A stretch of 64,000 nt of DNA. Origin: an uncultured Kordiimonas sp. (GTDB taxonomy: Bacteria > Pseudomonadota > Alphaproteobacteria > Sphingomonadales > Kordiimonadaceae). The stretch is taken from positions 372,001 through 436,000 of the forward strand of contig CANLMI010000003.1 in NCBI GenBank assembly GCA_947492375.1, read 5' to 3'. Positions 1 through 9,823 of this stretch are shown here, piece by piece. A program made the translations under genes and the position numbers. The notes below the pieces were generated by a model. That model was given only the letters and a program-made list of their open reading frames with translations, was not told the origin of the DNA and made no database searches. Position 1 is the first letter of the stretch. Each line of letters opens with the position of its first letter.

Positions 1-2
1 AT

Positions 3-368
3 GAACTCGCGTATCAATATTTTATGCAAGCGGCGGAGGCAGGGTATGGCAATGCTGTCAACTATGTTGGGGTTTATCATGAAAATGGCTACTATGTTGA
101 TCAGGACTATACCAGTGCGATCAAATGGTATCTAAAGGCAATTGAACAGAAAGAACCGTATGCCTTGAATAATCTGGGCGGTCTTTATGCCCGTGGAAAT
201 GGCGTGGTGCGCAATGATGTGAAAGCCTTGATGTATTTCACCTTGTCTTTAGAGCATGGGTATGAAGGTGCGCAGCAAAATATCGATGCAATGAAAAAGG
301 TGATGAATAAGGTCCTTCAAAAGCGGTCAGCACGGCTTGTTAAAAAATGGAATGCTGATCATTCATAA
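3..368 (+). CDS. Sel1-repeat (TPR-like) protein, 5'-truncated
   Basis: The reading frame is already open at base 3 and runs to a TAA at 366-368, so the N-terminal part lies outside the window. The visible ~121 residues contain about two Sel1-like repeats of ~36 residues, seen in segments such as AIKWYLKAIEQ, ALNNLGGLYARG and ALMYFTLSLEHG. The family forms alpha-solenoid scaffolds for protein-protein contacts, often in envelope or signalling proteins; the partner here is unknown. The tail is basic (KRSARLVKKW). The convergent neighbour is a hybrid histidine kinase, but nothing shows that the two work together. Confidence 0.85.
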   Translation, partial: ELAYQYFMQAAEAGYGNAVNYVGVYHENGYYVDQDYTSAIKWYLKAIEQKEPYALNNLGGLYARGNGVVRNDVKALMYFTLSLEHGYEGAQQNIDAMKKVMNKVLQKRSARLVKKWNADHS

Positions 369-449
369 ATATAGGAATATTGACGATTATCATCACAGGG
401 TTGTTGGTTATGGTGGCGCAGTAAACAGTGTGATTTCAACTGTATTTTA

Positions 450-2429
450 TCAGTGAAGCGGGCGGTTTTCTTCGAAGCGATTAATTTGCTTGAGGAATTC
501 TGATATTTGCAAAGGTTTGGAAAAATAATCGTCGGCACCCATTTCTCTGTATTTTGTCTCTGCACCTGCCATCGAGTCTGCTGTGATTACAAAAATGGGA
601 ATGTCCTGATATGGTTTTTCCGAGTTTCTGATACGTTGAATTGCTTCGTCACCGTTCATGACAGGCATTTGAATATCCATCAATACCAGATCATAAGTTG
701 GATCGTGCTCCAGCGCATCCAGGGCCTCTTGGCCATTACCTGCGATTTTGATATCAATGTTTAATCTTTTAAGGCTTGCTGCTAATAATTTTTGATTGAT
801 TGGATTATCTTCGGCAATCAGTATTTTCAATTGGTTCTGGTTGTCCGTTTTGCTTGCAGGCGTTTGGTCGTTAGATGCTTGATGATCAATAGGCTGGCCA
901 TCGCTGGCATAGTTATCGTTTGCAAGCAGTGATGAGTTTTTGACAGAAGCCCTCAGGGCATCAATTTCATTATCAGCAGTTGCTGGTTTGATGAAGACAG
1001 ATGGATTAATATCTGTACTTGATGTTGTAAGGCCTAGACCATCACCGCTTTCATTATCATTCAGGTTATCTAACTTTCGAATAGGCAGGATAATTTTGAA
1101 TTCAGATCCAACACCAACAGTGCTTTCCAGTTCAATCCGCCCTCCCATCAATGCAATAATGCTGCAGGAAATGGCGAGGCCGAGGCCGGTGCCGCCGTGC
1201 TGGCGCTCTGAAGACCCGTCAACCTGATAAAACCGTTCAAAGATCAGTTGTTGTTCTTCATCCGGTATGCCAATCCCGGTATCTTTGATTGAAATAATCA
1301 GATTTTTATCATCGTAATTGGCAGCGTGAATATCAATATTGCCTTTATCTGTGAATTTAACAGCGTTCCCAAGAATGTTGATTAGAACCTGTTTTATTCT
1401 GACCATATCGCCTAAATACTCGCCTTCGAGCTCTTTTTTGATCGAAATACTGCTTGCCAGTCCCTTTTTTACCATCAGCGATCTGACAACTAAAGCTGAC
1501 TGTTCAAGCAAAGATCGAAGATCAAAAACACCCTCACGGAATTCCATTTGGCCGCTTTCAATCTTGGATATATCAAGAACATCGTTAATGATTGCGAGCA
1601 AGCTCTCGCTGGAAGAGAGAATGGTTTCTGTATAATCGCGTTGTTCACCTGTCAGGTCGGTAACTGTCAGCAATTGTGCCATACCGGATATGCCATTCAT
1701 GGGGGTGCGTATTTCATGGCTCATGTTTGCCAGAAACTCGCTTTTTAATTTATTTGCGGCTTCAACCCGTGCCGCATATTCCTCAAGCTCCTGGTTTTTG
1801 ACGCCAATAGCTTTTTCTGCTTCTGAAAGGCGGCGATAATCACCGTTGATTTTTGCGCTGGTTATGAAGCCAAAAATAGTGAGCAATAAGGACTTTCCAG
1901 CAATCACGAATATGGAAACAGTCAGAACAATAACCCCTGTTTCCTGAACATAAGGTTCGAATAAACTGGAATTATCCCGAAAGGAAGTAACAGACGTTTC
2001 GAGCGTCGAGACTAGCATATCCCGGTCTAGTTTGCCGCGCTCAAACATTTCGATTTGATCTATTGTATAGGAGGCAACATCGATATCATCCATACATATC
2101 TGTAAGGCTTCTGCTGTTCCTATCCAATTGAGGATCACTTCATCAAAAGCATTGATTTCATCGAGGCATGCTTCGGGTTGCTGGCGGATCAGAACCAGAT
2201 CATGCTTTAGTATTTGGGTGTCGTTGATGGTATCATTTTTGAATTTTAAGACATTTTCGAAGAATAAATGATTAAATTTCTCATGAAGAAAATTCAGTTC
2301 GTTCAGGCGGGCACCTTTTGCAATTTGAAAAGCGCCAATAATGCCGAGCAAACCTGCAATAATAATCAAGCCATTCATCAATGATAATTGACGAGAGACT
2401 CGTTTTGATCTTTTATCCTGCTGCTGCAT
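450..2429 (-). CDS. Hybrid sensor histidine kinase with C-terminal receiver
   Basis: This 659-residue protein is an inner-membrane sensor. TM helices at about 18-38 and 165-190 bracket a ~125-residue periplasmic sensing region that I do not recognise. A short linker leads to a HisKA domain with the H-box around His238 ([15 protein letters not shown]), then an HATPase_c domain with DTGIGIP and [10 protein letters not shown] nucleotide-binding boxes. A Ser/Asp-rich linker precedes a receiver domain (about 534-650) with the phospho-acceptor Asp585 in LVLMDIQMP and the conserved Lys of FSKP. There is no Hpt domain, so phosphotransfer to a separate Hpt or response regulator is expected. No regulator gene is adjacent, so it is an orphan hybrid kinase and its signal is unknown. 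Confidence 0.95.
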   Translation of the reverse strand: MQQQDKRSKRVSRQLSLMNGLIIIAGLLGIIGAFQIAKGARLNELNFLHEKFNHLFFENVLKFKNDTINDTQILKHDLVLIRQQPEACLDEINAFDEVILNWIGTAEALQICMDDIDVASYTIDQIEMFERGKLDRDMLVSTLETSVTSFRDNSSLFEPYVQETGVIVLTVSIFVIAGKSLLLTIFGFITSAKINGDYRRLSEAEKAIGVKNQELEEYAARVEAANKLKSEFLANMSHEIRTPMNGISGMAQLLTVTDLTGEQRDYTETILSSSESLLAIINDVLDISKIESGQMEFREGVFDLRSLLEQSALVVRSLMVKKGLASSISIKKELEGEYLGDMVRIKQVLINILGNAVKFTDKGNIDIHAANYDDKNLIISIKDTGIGIPDEEQQLIFERFYQVDGSSERQHGGTGLGLAISCSIIALMGGRIELESTVGVGSEFKIILPIRKLDNLNDNESGDGLGLTTSSTDINPSVFIKPATADNEIDALRASVKNSSLLANDNYASDGQPIDHQASNDQTPASKTDNQNQLKILIAEDNPINQKLLAASLKRLNIDIKIAGNGQEALDALEHDPTYDLVLMDIQMPVMNGDEAIQRIRNSEKPYQDIPIFVITADSMAGAETKYREMGADDYFSKPLQISEFLKQINRFEENRPLH

Positions 2430-2536
2430 TACCCCATCGCTTTCAAATCAACAAAATCAGCGAAAATATATTGTATCCCCATGTGGCAAACAATATTCGG
2501 TAACTGGTTAATTTTTAATGAAGTCGATTTATGTGG

Positions 2537-2776
2537 TTATGTTTGGCTAAAATCGTGCTGGCGACCTAATGCAGCATCAAGAATCTTCTGCTTTTCTGTA
2601 TCACTGGCCCTTGACCATACGGTTAGCTCTTGTCTGGTGCGAAAACAACCTATGCAATAATCACCGCTAGAATCCAGTTTGCAAACGCGAACACAAGGAG
2701 ATTGAATCGTGGCCTTTTGAGGTGCAGCGGCTGTTTTTGTGGCTGTTGCCGCGGGGGGAGGTGATTGTTTTTCCAT
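2537..2776 (-). CDS. DUF1289 family protein
   Basis: This 79-residue protein has a low-complexity Pro/Ala-rich N-terminus followed by a compact DUF1289 domain. Four cysteines fall in the pattern SPCVRVC...YCIGCFRT, and a tryptophan follows in ELTVWSRAS. The spacing suggests metal or Fe-S binding, but the function of the family is not established. Members are common in proteobacteria as small cytoplasmic proteins. The gene stands alone between the kinase and an unknown secreted protein. Confidence 0.85.
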   Translation of the reverse strand: MEKQSPPPAATATKTAAAPQKATIQSPCVRVCKLDSSGDYCIGCFRTRQELTVWSRASDTEKQKILDAALGRQHDFSQT

Positions 2777-2889
2777 GAAAGTCTCGCGTTGTTTCTATTA
2801 CGCTAATACGGTGAAATTTTCCTGCCGGATTGATTGGTCTGATTGCCCGGCTTAATTATTCAGCATTCAAGGTTGGTTAGCGGTGCTTG

Positions 2890-3426
2890 TTATTGAGGCT
2901 GATTTCCATACGCTGTGTTATCGCAGCCGTTTTTAGCCATGACGGACTTCATTTGACTTCCTGACAAAGATGAAAAGTCATCAGAGTTAAAGGGCGTGAT
3001 GCAATACGCTGGGGGGCCATATGAAATACGCACTGTTTGAAAAACATTTTTATCAATAGTAAGCTCGATTGAAGTGGTATTAGACTTTGTTTCAAATTCT
3101 TCGAATTGGATATTAAGCATTGTATTACCGTTGAAGAGAATATGATATTTCAAACGCTCTTTGGTGTTCGGATCATAAGCAACATGACGTACCGAGCGGT
3201 TACCACTTTTGGTTGGAACCGCGACCTGATATAAGCCATTTGACATCAGGATCGCATTCCATACTTCATGAACGGGCCTTGTGTCTGTCGCGGGGCGCTC
3301 AAAATTGATCTGAATCCATTCGCCGGGATTGGCAAAATATAGGCTGGTTGGTGCATCAGCAATTACATAAGGGCTTGCTTTTACGCTTAAGGCAATCAGG
3401 GCAAAAAATATTGATATGATTTTCAT
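2890..3426 (-). CDS. Secreted protein of unknown function
   Basis: I do not recognise this 178-residue protein. I placed the start at the ATG at 3426, because GGAGAG lies about 8 bases upstream and the product then opens directly with a signal peptide (MKIISIFFALIALSVKAS). A longer GTG start at 3441 would overlap that Shine-Dalgarno. The mature part is rich in beta-strand-like sequence, with two cysteines near the C-terminus (YCITPF, NGCDN) that could form a disulphide in the periplasm. The leader and lack of other membrane segments point to a periplasmic or secreted protein. Confidence 0.7.
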   Translation of the reverse strand: MKIISIFFALIALSVKASPYVIADAPTSLYFANPGEWIQINFERPATDTRPVHEVWNAILMSNGLYQVAVPTKSGNRSVRHVAYDPNTKERLKYHILFNGNTMLNIQFEEFETKSNTTSIELTIDKNVFQTVRISYGPPAYCITPFNSDDFSSLSGSQMKSVMAKNGCDNTAYGNQPQ

Positions 3427-3649
3427 GTTGATACTCTCCACTTAATGCCCTTGCTTGATATTCTTAGAGGGGCAGTAACCCTATAGGGATCTAAACCGCA
3501 GCCTAAAATACCAGCATGACTATATCATGAATACATATATGTGGAAAAACGATTACGTGTAGTTCGGTGTTTTAATAAAATAGAGGCCTCAAGGTTGATC
3601 AATGAGCTATTTTCTTTGCTTCGTTTAAGGTGCTAAAGATTTGTTTTTA

Positions 3650-4258
3650 TTATGATGTTGGCGGGTTGAATGTATCGCGTGTTCGTGCTTTAGCATCGTT
3701 ATATTTGTCGACAACCGTTTGATAATGTTCAGGGCGTTCTCGTGCTATTTTGCCGCCAGCGAGATAGCCTAGATACGCCATTATAATCCAGACCCAGATA
3801 TGCTCGAGATCTAATTCTTTTTGCCAATATATAAACCAGATAAACGCGTTTACGAGGTTCATGACTGAATTGATGATAAATTGTACAAGAATATCAAAAC
3901 CAAGGTTGCTCAATATTTTTGTGATTGTCAGGTCTGCAAGTTTGCCAATAAACTGAAAAACTTCGATAATCTCAATATAGGCGTACGTCAGAAACGCCAT
4001 CAAGCCATAAAAGCCGCCACCAAAATCGAGCCACTTTCTGGCAATCAGGTTTTCTTCTTCAAGCTTTTTTTTCTTAGACTTGTCTTTCTTCAGTTTCTGT
4101 CGTTTATCGCGCATGGACTTCACGGCGCTTTCAAATCCTTTGCGGTCCCTGAAGTCTTTAAGTTTGCCGCTTTTCAGCGCCCACCCAATCAACAAATAAG
4201 AGACAACGAAAAGCGGGATAAAAGCAAAAAGAAATGCGCTGAAAATGCTGCCGACCAT
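3650..4258 (-). CDS. Membrane protein of unknown function with a polylysine loop
   Basis: This is a 202-residue protein with hydrophobic segments at about 7-28, 82-105, 115-140 and 152-168. A very basic stretch around residues 53-66 (KLKKDKSKKKK) lies between the first and second segments and is probably cytoplasmic. The C-terminal tail is soluble. No catalytic motif is evident and I cannot assign a family. It is a single gene with no obvious operon partner. Confidence 0.65.
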   Translation of the reverse strand: MVGSIFSAFLFAFIPLFVVSYLLIGWALKSGKLKDFRDRKGFESAVKSMRDKRQKLKKDKSKKKKLEEENLIARKWLDFGGGFYGLMAFLTYAYIEIIEVFQFIGKLADLTITKILSNLGFDILVQFIINSVMNLVNAFIWFIYWQKELDLEHIWVWIIMAYLGYLAGGKIARERPEHYQTVVDKYNDAKARTRDTFNPPTS

Positions 4259-4376
4259 TTTATATCCTACCCATCAGTTCGGTAACTTATCGTACCTTAG
4301 TTTATTATGTGGGAATGAATGTATGAATGTAAAGGGGAGGCTGGGTGATCATAAGCCTGAACAGGGTTATGTTAAA

Positions 4377-4420
4377 CTGCCTGTATGCTGCCTGTATGCT
4401 GCCTATATTCTGTCTGTATG
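4377..4420. repeat. 11-nt tandem repeat, about 4 copies
   Basis: Four units of CTGCCTGTATG-like sequence run head to tail in the 324-bp gap before the M3 peptidase gene. The first two are identical; the third and fourth carry two and one changes. The rest of this gap holds no gene that I can support. The 11-nt period equals roughly one helical turn, and it is one of many short tandem arrays in the window. Confidence 0.85.
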
Positions 4421-4582
4421 CTGTTTTGGTGTTACCCAAATTTGTTATTTTCATTTCAGTCATCTGTTCTATGAAACTATTTACCGAAAATATTTTGATT
4501 ATAGATAAGTGGGCCTTTAGGGTATTTACCATTATGGGTTCATCAGAACTGTATTGGGTACATAAAAGGGTAGGGGTCATCA

Positions 4583-6787
4583 ATGATCACAAAGACAATC
4601 AAGAATAGTTTAAAGCTAAGTGTTAGCGCAGCAGCACTTTTCCTCGCGGCATGCGCTGAGGAAAAGACAACACAGGCGCCAGCCGGGGAAAATAACACAG
4701 TGGCTGAAACAGCAGTAGAAGCAGCGACAACCGTAACGGATAATTTCCTGCTTGCTGAATGGCAGGGGCCATATGGCGGCGTGCCTGATTTCTCCAAGGC
4801 GAAGCTTGCCGACCTTAAGGCCGGGCTTGAGGCTGGTATGGCCGCCAATCTGGCAGAAGTTGAGGTAATTGCCAATAATCCAGAGCCGCCGACATTTGCA
4901 AACACTATTGCTGCGATGGAAGACACGGGCCGTGCGCTTAATCGGTTGTTTACATATTGGGGTATTTGGTCGTCTAATAATTCAACGCCAGAATTCCGTG
5001 ATATCCAGCGTGAAATGGCGCCGAAGTTATCGGCCTTCAATTCAAAAATTACTCAGAATGGCAAACTTTTTGCCCGTATTCAGGCGGTTTATGAAGGCGA
5101 AGAGATGAAATCCCTGCGCCCAGACGAACAGCGTCTTGTGTGGCTTACTTATGATGGGTTTGCTAGTTTTGGGGCAACGCTTTCGGGTGAAGCGAAAGAT
5201 CGTTATGCTGCGATCAACCAGGAACTTGCTGGGCTGCATACTAATTTTGCGAATAATGTGCTCGCGGATGAAGAGGGCTATGTTCTTTTCCTTACCGAAG
5301 ACCAGCTTGGTGGCTTGCCGCAGTCTTATATTGATGCGGCGGCTGCAGCGGCGACATCGCGGGGCAGCGAAGGCAAGTTTGCTGTCACCAACACCCGCTC
5401 GTCAATGGATCCGTTCCTGACGTTTTCAACCGAACGCGATCTGCGTGAGAAAGTATGGAACACCTATTATAGCCGCGGTGATAACGCTGATGATAAGGAT
5501 AATAATGCCAATATCGCAAAGATACTGAAACTGCGCGATGAGCGTGTGAAACTTTTGGGTTACGACAATTATGCTGCGTGGCGGCTTCAAAACCGGATGG
5601 CGAAAACGCCGAAACGTGCGCTTGAATTGATGGAGGCCGTATGGCCGGCTGCGATCGCACGGGTGGCCGAAGAGGTTGCTGACATGCAGGCAGTTGCCGA
5701 TAGCGAAGGCGCAAATATCAAAATCGCACCGTGGGATTATCGGTTTTACGCCGAGAAGGTCCGTAAGGTGAAATATGACCTCGATAGTAACGAAGTAAAA
5801 CAATATCTTCAGGTTGATAAGCTGATTGAGGCGATGCATTTTGTGGCAGGTGAGCTTTTCAATTTCAATTTCACACCAATCACAGATGGCAGCGTGCCGG
5901 TGTTCCACGATGATGTGAAAGTTTGGGAAGTTATCGATAAAACATCAGGCGATCATATCGGCCTTTGGTATCTTGACCCATATGCCCGCGCGGGCAAGCG
6001 CTCTGGCGCGTGGGCGCGCTCGTTCCGCAGCCATGAGACATTCAAGGGAAAGGAAACGGTTTTATCAACCAACAACTCAAACTTCGTTAAGGGCGCAGCC
6101 GGTGCACCAACGCTTGTGTCATGGGATGATGCCACTACTTTCTTTCACGAATTTGGTCATGCGCTTCACGCGCTATCATCAAATGTTGCGTATCCGACAT
6201 TAAACGGCGGCGTGCGTGATTATACCGAGTTTCAAAGCCAGCTTCTGGAACGGTGGCTTTCAACTGATGAGGTGATCAATACTTACCTGTTGCATGTTGA
6301 AACCGGTGAGGCGATGCCAAAAGCGCTCGTTGATAAAATCAAGGCCGCAGCCAACTTTAATCAGGGCTTTTCGACCACTGAATATTTGGCAAGTGCGCTT
6401 GTGGATATGCGGTTCCATACAGCCGAAGATGTCACGAATATCGACGCTGATGCGTTTGAACACGAAGCGCTTAAAGCCCTTGATATGCCAGCCGAGCTTG
6501 TGATGCGGCACCGCAGCCCACACTTTGGGCATATCTTCTCGGGCGAGGGGTATTCAGCGGGCTATTACGGGTATATGTGGGCGGATGTTTTGACATCTGA
6601 CGCGGCAGAAGCCTTCCGTGAGGCGCCCGGTGGCTTTTATGATAAGGATCTTGCCAAACGCCTTGTCGATAATCTGTTTGCCGTTCGAAATGCAGTTGAC
6701 CCAGCAGACGCATACCGTGCGTTCCGTGGCCGCGATGCCAAAATCGAAGCGTTGATGCGTGACCGCGGTTTCCCGGTTCCTGAGTAG
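4583..6787 (+). CDS. M3 family metallopeptidase (oligopeptidase A / dipeptidyl carboxypeptidase type), lipoprotein
   Basis: The 734-residue product begins with a lipoprotein signal peptide ending in a LAAC lipobox, so it should be anchored in the envelope facing the periplasm. The zinc site of M3 peptidases is present as HEFGHALHAL with His522, Glu523 and His526; the third ligand Glu is expected in the YTEF region. C-terminal blocks such as HRSPHFGHIFSGEGYSAGYYGYMWADV are characteristic of the Dcp/OpdA family. Such enzymes trim short peptides. The length fits the family plus a short lipid-anchor linker. The gene is monocistronic, with a strong hairpin terminator 35 bp after the stop. Confidence 0.95.
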   Translation: MITKTIKNSLKLSVSAAALFLAACAEEKTTQAPAGENNTVAETAVEAATTVTDNFLLAEWQGPYGGVPDFSKAKLADLKAGLEAGMAANLAEVEVIANNPEPPTFANTIAAMEDTGRALNRLFTYWGIWSSNNSTPEFRDIQREMAPKLSAFNSKITQNGKLFARIQAVYEGEEMKSLRPDEQRLVWLTYDGFASFGATLSGEAKDRYAAINQELAGLHTNFANNVLADEEGYVLFLTEDQLGGLPQSYIDAAAAAATSRGSEGKFAVTNTRSSMDPFLTFSTERDLREKVWNTYYSRGDNADDKDNNANIAKILKLRDERVKLLGYDNYAAWRLQNRMAKTPKRALELMEAVWPAAIARVAEEVADMQAVADSEGANIKIAPWDYRFYAEKVRKVKYDLDSNEVKQYLQVDKLIEAMHFVAGELFNFNFTPITDGSVPVFHDDVKVWEVIDKTSGDHIGLWYLDPYARAGKRSGAWARSFRSHETFKGKETVLSTNNSNFVKGAAGAPTLVSWDDATTFFHEFGHALHALSSNVAYPTLNGGVRDYTEFQSQLLERWLSTDEVINTYLLHVETGEAMPKALVDKIKAAANFNQGFSTTEYLASALVDMRFHTAEDVTNIDADAFEHEALKALDMPAELVMRHRSPHFGHIFSGEGYSAGYYGYMWADVLTSDAAEAFREAPGGFYDKDLAKRLVDNLFAVRNAVDPADAYRAFRGRDAKIEALMRDRGFPVPE

Positions 6788-6821
6788 ATCAAAAGTAGTG
6801 TAAACCTTCTAAATAATTCAG

Positions 6822-6851
6822 AAGAAAGGCCTGTATATACAGGCCTTTCTT
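6822..6851 (+). terminator. Perfect 30-nt palindrome, probable terminator of the M3 peptidase gene
   Basis: A perfect 15+15 bp palindrome with arms AAGAAAGGCCTGTAT/ATACAGGCCTTTCTT lies 35 bp after the peptidase stop. Its A-rich 5' arm and T-rich 3' arm make it able to act on either strand. The AT-rich centre would form the loop. Confidence 0.8.
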
Positions 6852-6941
6852 GCTTGCTTCATATTTCAAATTTGAATATTTTCTGTGAGTCATTACCATA
6901 TTTAGAGGTATTGGGTATTCAAAGCTATTTGTGGGGGAATA

Positions 6942-8384
6942 ATGATGTATTTCTTAAAAATTCGTATAGCTCTAGCACTTGTAATTGCAGCAGGGACTAG
7001 CTTGACAGCTAAAGCTAGTTTTAAAGATGCCGAGCAGATATTAACCGATAAAATCTCCTCGTTTGTAACCGTTGAATATGTTGATCAGGTAATTCGTGCC
7101 TCTTATCACCTTAGTAAGCCAGTTAAGGTGTTTGAGTTTCAGGCTAGTATAAACCCTTATATAGCTAAATCATGGCAGATTAATTCTGAAAATCTTATCA
7201 TAACTAAAGACAGAATTCAGGCGATTGATAATAATGAATTCGACGAGTTTTCTATTACAATTCGCCCAGAGCCGGAAGATACAGAAAATTCCTGGAGTTT
7301 AGTTCAGATTGGAGTGGACGGTGTTGTTTTGCAAACGGGTTATTTGTTAGGAAATCCCGATATATTTGATAATATTATTTGTATTCTTGATAAGCCCGGG
7401 GTCTGTGATGATGTGCCAGAGGTTCGCCCCGCATTCGATAATAAGATGAGTGGAGTCATTGACCAAATGACATCATTCCTTGGTGCAGCAGTTTATTTTG
7501 GAACGCAAAATTATGAGGATCACTATGATTATCGTTTCATGTTTGATGAAACTACGCCTGAGTGGTTAACCAAGGTCCTGCGTGAAGAACTGGCTTATAG
7601 CCTTAAATTCCATCAAGAAGAGCTATATTGGTCATTTGATACGCCGATTACAATTTTCACTCACTTTGATGCACTGCATACTAAAAATCAATGGCGATCT
7701 GATTCTACTGATGATGGTGCATTTGTATTTCGTTTTCGTGGGGGAGATTTTTTTGAGGATACGGATTTTGTTAGACAGTCTGTAAGCCGATATATCTATC
7801 AATCGCAAAATTATCGAATTGCTAATGGTTGGTTTCGGCAGAAAGATGCTGAGGAAAATAGATGGTTTTATATTGGGGTGCTGAACTACTGGACTGATAG
7901 CATGATGAAAACACGCTTTCAGTTTGCTGATCGTAAAACAAATCGTGAGTTCGTGAAAAATATGTATGCCTGCTCGATGAACAAGGCACAGATTGCTGAG
8001 GCAAAAAAAGTAGAAGAAAAATTGCCTTTTGTAACCCAAGAATGCGGCTATGTTTTTATGTGGCTTGCAGATGCCTTGATAAAGTCAAAAAGTGAAAATC
8101 GGTATGATATGTTTACAGTGTGGCAATCACTGCTTGGCGTTAACTTGCGCGAAGGGGGGCTGCGGAAACGGTTTTTAAGACAAATTTTAGATATTGATGA
8201 GGATGGTGCCCTCTTGAGGTTTTTCTATTCGCTTAATAAGCCAACACTTGAGTATGCTAATGCATTGCGGTTGGCGTTAATTTCGGTTGGACATCAGGAT
8301 ATGGCACAGCGCCATTTCCCAGAAATTACAGAAACATCACCGGCAGATGTTATATTGCGTATCCTTGACAGGGCGATACAGTAA
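6942..8384 (+). CDS. Secreted protein of unknown function, possibly a degenerate peptidase-MA-like domain
   Basis: This 480-residue protein has a signal peptide (LALVIAAGTSLTAKA) after tandem ATGs at 6942 and 6945, preceded by GGGGGA. I do not recognise the family. A central block (QSVSRYIYQ, then WFYIGVLNYWTD) is laid out like the HEXXH...WFDEGFGEYL block of the gluzincin proteins encoded at 19.3 and 23.1 kb, but lacks His and Glu zinc ligands. It may therefore be a catalytically dead relative; this is inference from spacing only. Two cysteines in IICILDKPGVC could pair. It is followed after 38 bp by a DUF2721 gene and may share its transcript. Confidence 0.75.
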   Translation: MMYFLKIRIALALVIAAGTSLTAKASFKDAEQILTDKISSFVTVEYVDQVIRASYHLSKPVKVFEFQASINPYIAKSWQINSENLIITKDRIQAIDNNEFDEFSITIRPEPEDTENSWSLVQIGVDGVVLQTGYLLGNPDIFDNIICILDKPGVCDDVPEVRPAFDNKMSGVIDQMTSFLGAAVYFGTQNYEDHYDYRFMFDETTPEWLTKVLREELAYSLKFHQEELYWSFDTPITIFTHFDALHTKNQWRSDSTDDGAFVFRFRGGDFFEDTDFVRQSVSRYIYQSQNYRIANGWFRQKDAEENRWFYIGVLNYWTDSMMKTRFQFADRKTNREFVKNMYACSMNKAQIAEAKKVEEKLPFVTQECGYVFMWLADALIKSKSENRYDMFTVWQSLLGVNLREGGLRKRFLRQILDIDEDGALLRFFYSLNKPTLEYANALRLALISVGHQDMAQRHFPEITETSPADVILRILDRAIQ

Positions 8385-8422
8385 AGTAACGATGTGATGG
8401 ACATTAAAAGGTAAAAATTCAC

Positions 8423-8860
8423 GTGACGAAATTTGATATTATTACCCTTTTACAAATATCGCTTGCGCCTGCCTTTTTATTGGTGGCTCTTGGTGGTTTG
8501 TTAAACCTGTATGCTATCCGTTTAGGGCGCATTGTTGATCGTTCGCGTGACCTTCAGGGACGTTTCGCAGACGCAAAAGGAGATAATCGTACCTTCATTG
8601 TTACCGAACTTAATGATCTGCAAAAGCGCATACAGGTGGTCAACAGTGCTATTGCATTCGGAGTTGTTGGTGCCTTGATGGTGTGCGTTTTGATCAGTCT
8701 GCTGTTTTTTATGGGTTGGTTTGGACTAGAGTGGACCATGCTGATCGCAGCCCTGTTTGTTGCTGCGATGCTGATGCTTTCCATCTCACTTGTGCGTTTT
8801 TTCCAAGAAGTCCAGATCGCCAACCGTGACATAAAAATCAGAGATGAGTTTTTGCAGTGA
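8423..8860 (+). CDS. DUF2721 family membrane protein
   Basis: This is a 145-residue protein with three predicted membrane helices (about 8-30, 72-95 and 99-120). The segment NLYAIRLGRIVDRSRDLQ between helix 1 and 2 is the family hallmark. It starts with GTG. The function of DUF2721 proteins is unknown; they are small inner-membrane proteins found in many proteobacteria. The gene is convergent with the AbiC-like gene, and the two stops abut at 8860/8861. Confidence 0.85.
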   Translation: MTKFDIITLLQISLAPAFLLVALGGLLNLYAIRLGRIVDRSRDLQGRFADAKGDNRTFIVTELNDLQKRIQVVNSAIAFGVVGALMVCVLISLLFFMGWFGLEWTMLIAALFVAAMLMLSISLVRFFQEVQIANRDIKIRDEFLQ

Positions 8861-9748
8861 TTAAATGGTTGTGGATACTCTGGGTATCCCGGAAGTAATA
8901 TTAGGTTCAAGAAATGCAGATTTCTCGTAATCTAAGTCATGCACTGAGTTAAAAAGTCTATCTTTTGGTAGATGTTTGAGAAGCGAATACCTCTCGACAA
9001 GAGGTTTGAACTTTTCAGAACCATGTATGGATAAACAGCCGTAAAAAATTAAAACCAACTCATCAGCAGATAGTTGTGCTCTGACGAGGTCAGTGTACCT
9101 TTTTCTATTAGAAACACCTGCTTCGTCGACTAACCGTATTAAATTGTATAGCAGTCTGAAATATGGGCCAAATTTAGAAAGGTTGCTATCAAACCATTTT
9201 TCGAATTGTTCTACCCATACAGCGTCATCTGCACATTGGTCATATTTGTTTTTAAGAATGTTTCTATTGTACGTAAAAACTTCTCGGCCAATGATCTCTT
9301 CAAAATTTCCTTTACCTATATGTTTTGTAGTTTTTAATGCTTCTACAAAGTCAATATGCAATTTTAGCATTGAAAAAAACGTGTTCTCAAAGCTTTGTAG
9401 TTTTAGAGTATCGCTCTGTTCTGACATTTCCTTGCGTTGTTCTTCCAACACATTTCGGGTTAGTTCTAGCTCTTTGCGTTGTAATTTCAATTCTATGCGT
9501 TGGAGTAAAATTGTGTAGATAATACCAACGAATGCGAAACCTGAGAAAAGAGCATTTAACCCGCCAAACATATCGCCGAATGAACCTCGGTCACCGACGG
9601 GTATGAATTGCCAATTTGATGGTATATTGAAGGCTACTAATGTAAATGCCCATAAAGCGATTATTGCGCCGGCAGCCTGTAACGTTCGCTTGTTTATTTG
9701 TTTTTCGTCACTATTAGTTTTAAAGCTTTCTAGGTCATCGTCGGACAT
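8861..9748 (-). CDS. Putative phage abortive infection protein (putAbiC family)
   Basis: This 295-residue protein has two TM helices (about 23-42 and 65-83) and then a charged coiled coil (about 84-120, QRIELKLQRKELELTRN...). A soluble C-terminal domain follows, with blocks FENTFFSMLKLH, YFRLLYNLIRLVD, RAQLSADELVLIFYGCLS and KFKPLVERYSLLKHL. These blocks match my recollection of the putative AbiC family, related to lactococcal AbiC, which aborts phage infection by an unknown mechanism. The gene is visibly more AT-rich than its neighbours and sits alone between housekeeping-type genes, which suggests acquisition. The Shine-Dalgarno is weak. A defence role is family-based inference only. Confidence 0.78.
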   Translation of the reverse strand: MSDDDLESFKTNSDEKQINKRTLQAAGAIIALWAFTLVAFNIPSNWQFIPVGDRGSFGDMFGGLNALFSGFAFVGIIYTILLQRIELKLQRKELELTRNVLEEQRKEMSEQSDTLKLQSFENTFFSMLKLHIDFVEALKTTKHIGKGNFEEIIGREVFTYNRNILKNKYDQCADDAVWVEQFEKWFDSNLSKFGPYFRLLYNLIRLVDEAGVSNRKRYTDLVRAQLSADELVLIFYGCLSIHGSEKFKPLVERYSLLKHLPKDRLFNSVHDLDYEKSAFLEPNITSGIPRVSTTI

Positions 9749-9823
9749 GCTTGATATTCACCAATTATAATAACTGGTACCTATGATTGTATATTGTACA
9801 ATCAAAATCAATCTGTTGTTTCG

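Noticed and set aside
4245-4608. Two overlapping 87-codon frames upstream of the M3 peptidase
   Set aside because: They run through an 11-nt tandem repeat, overlap the start of a clear gene, and their codon use is unlike that of real neighbours.
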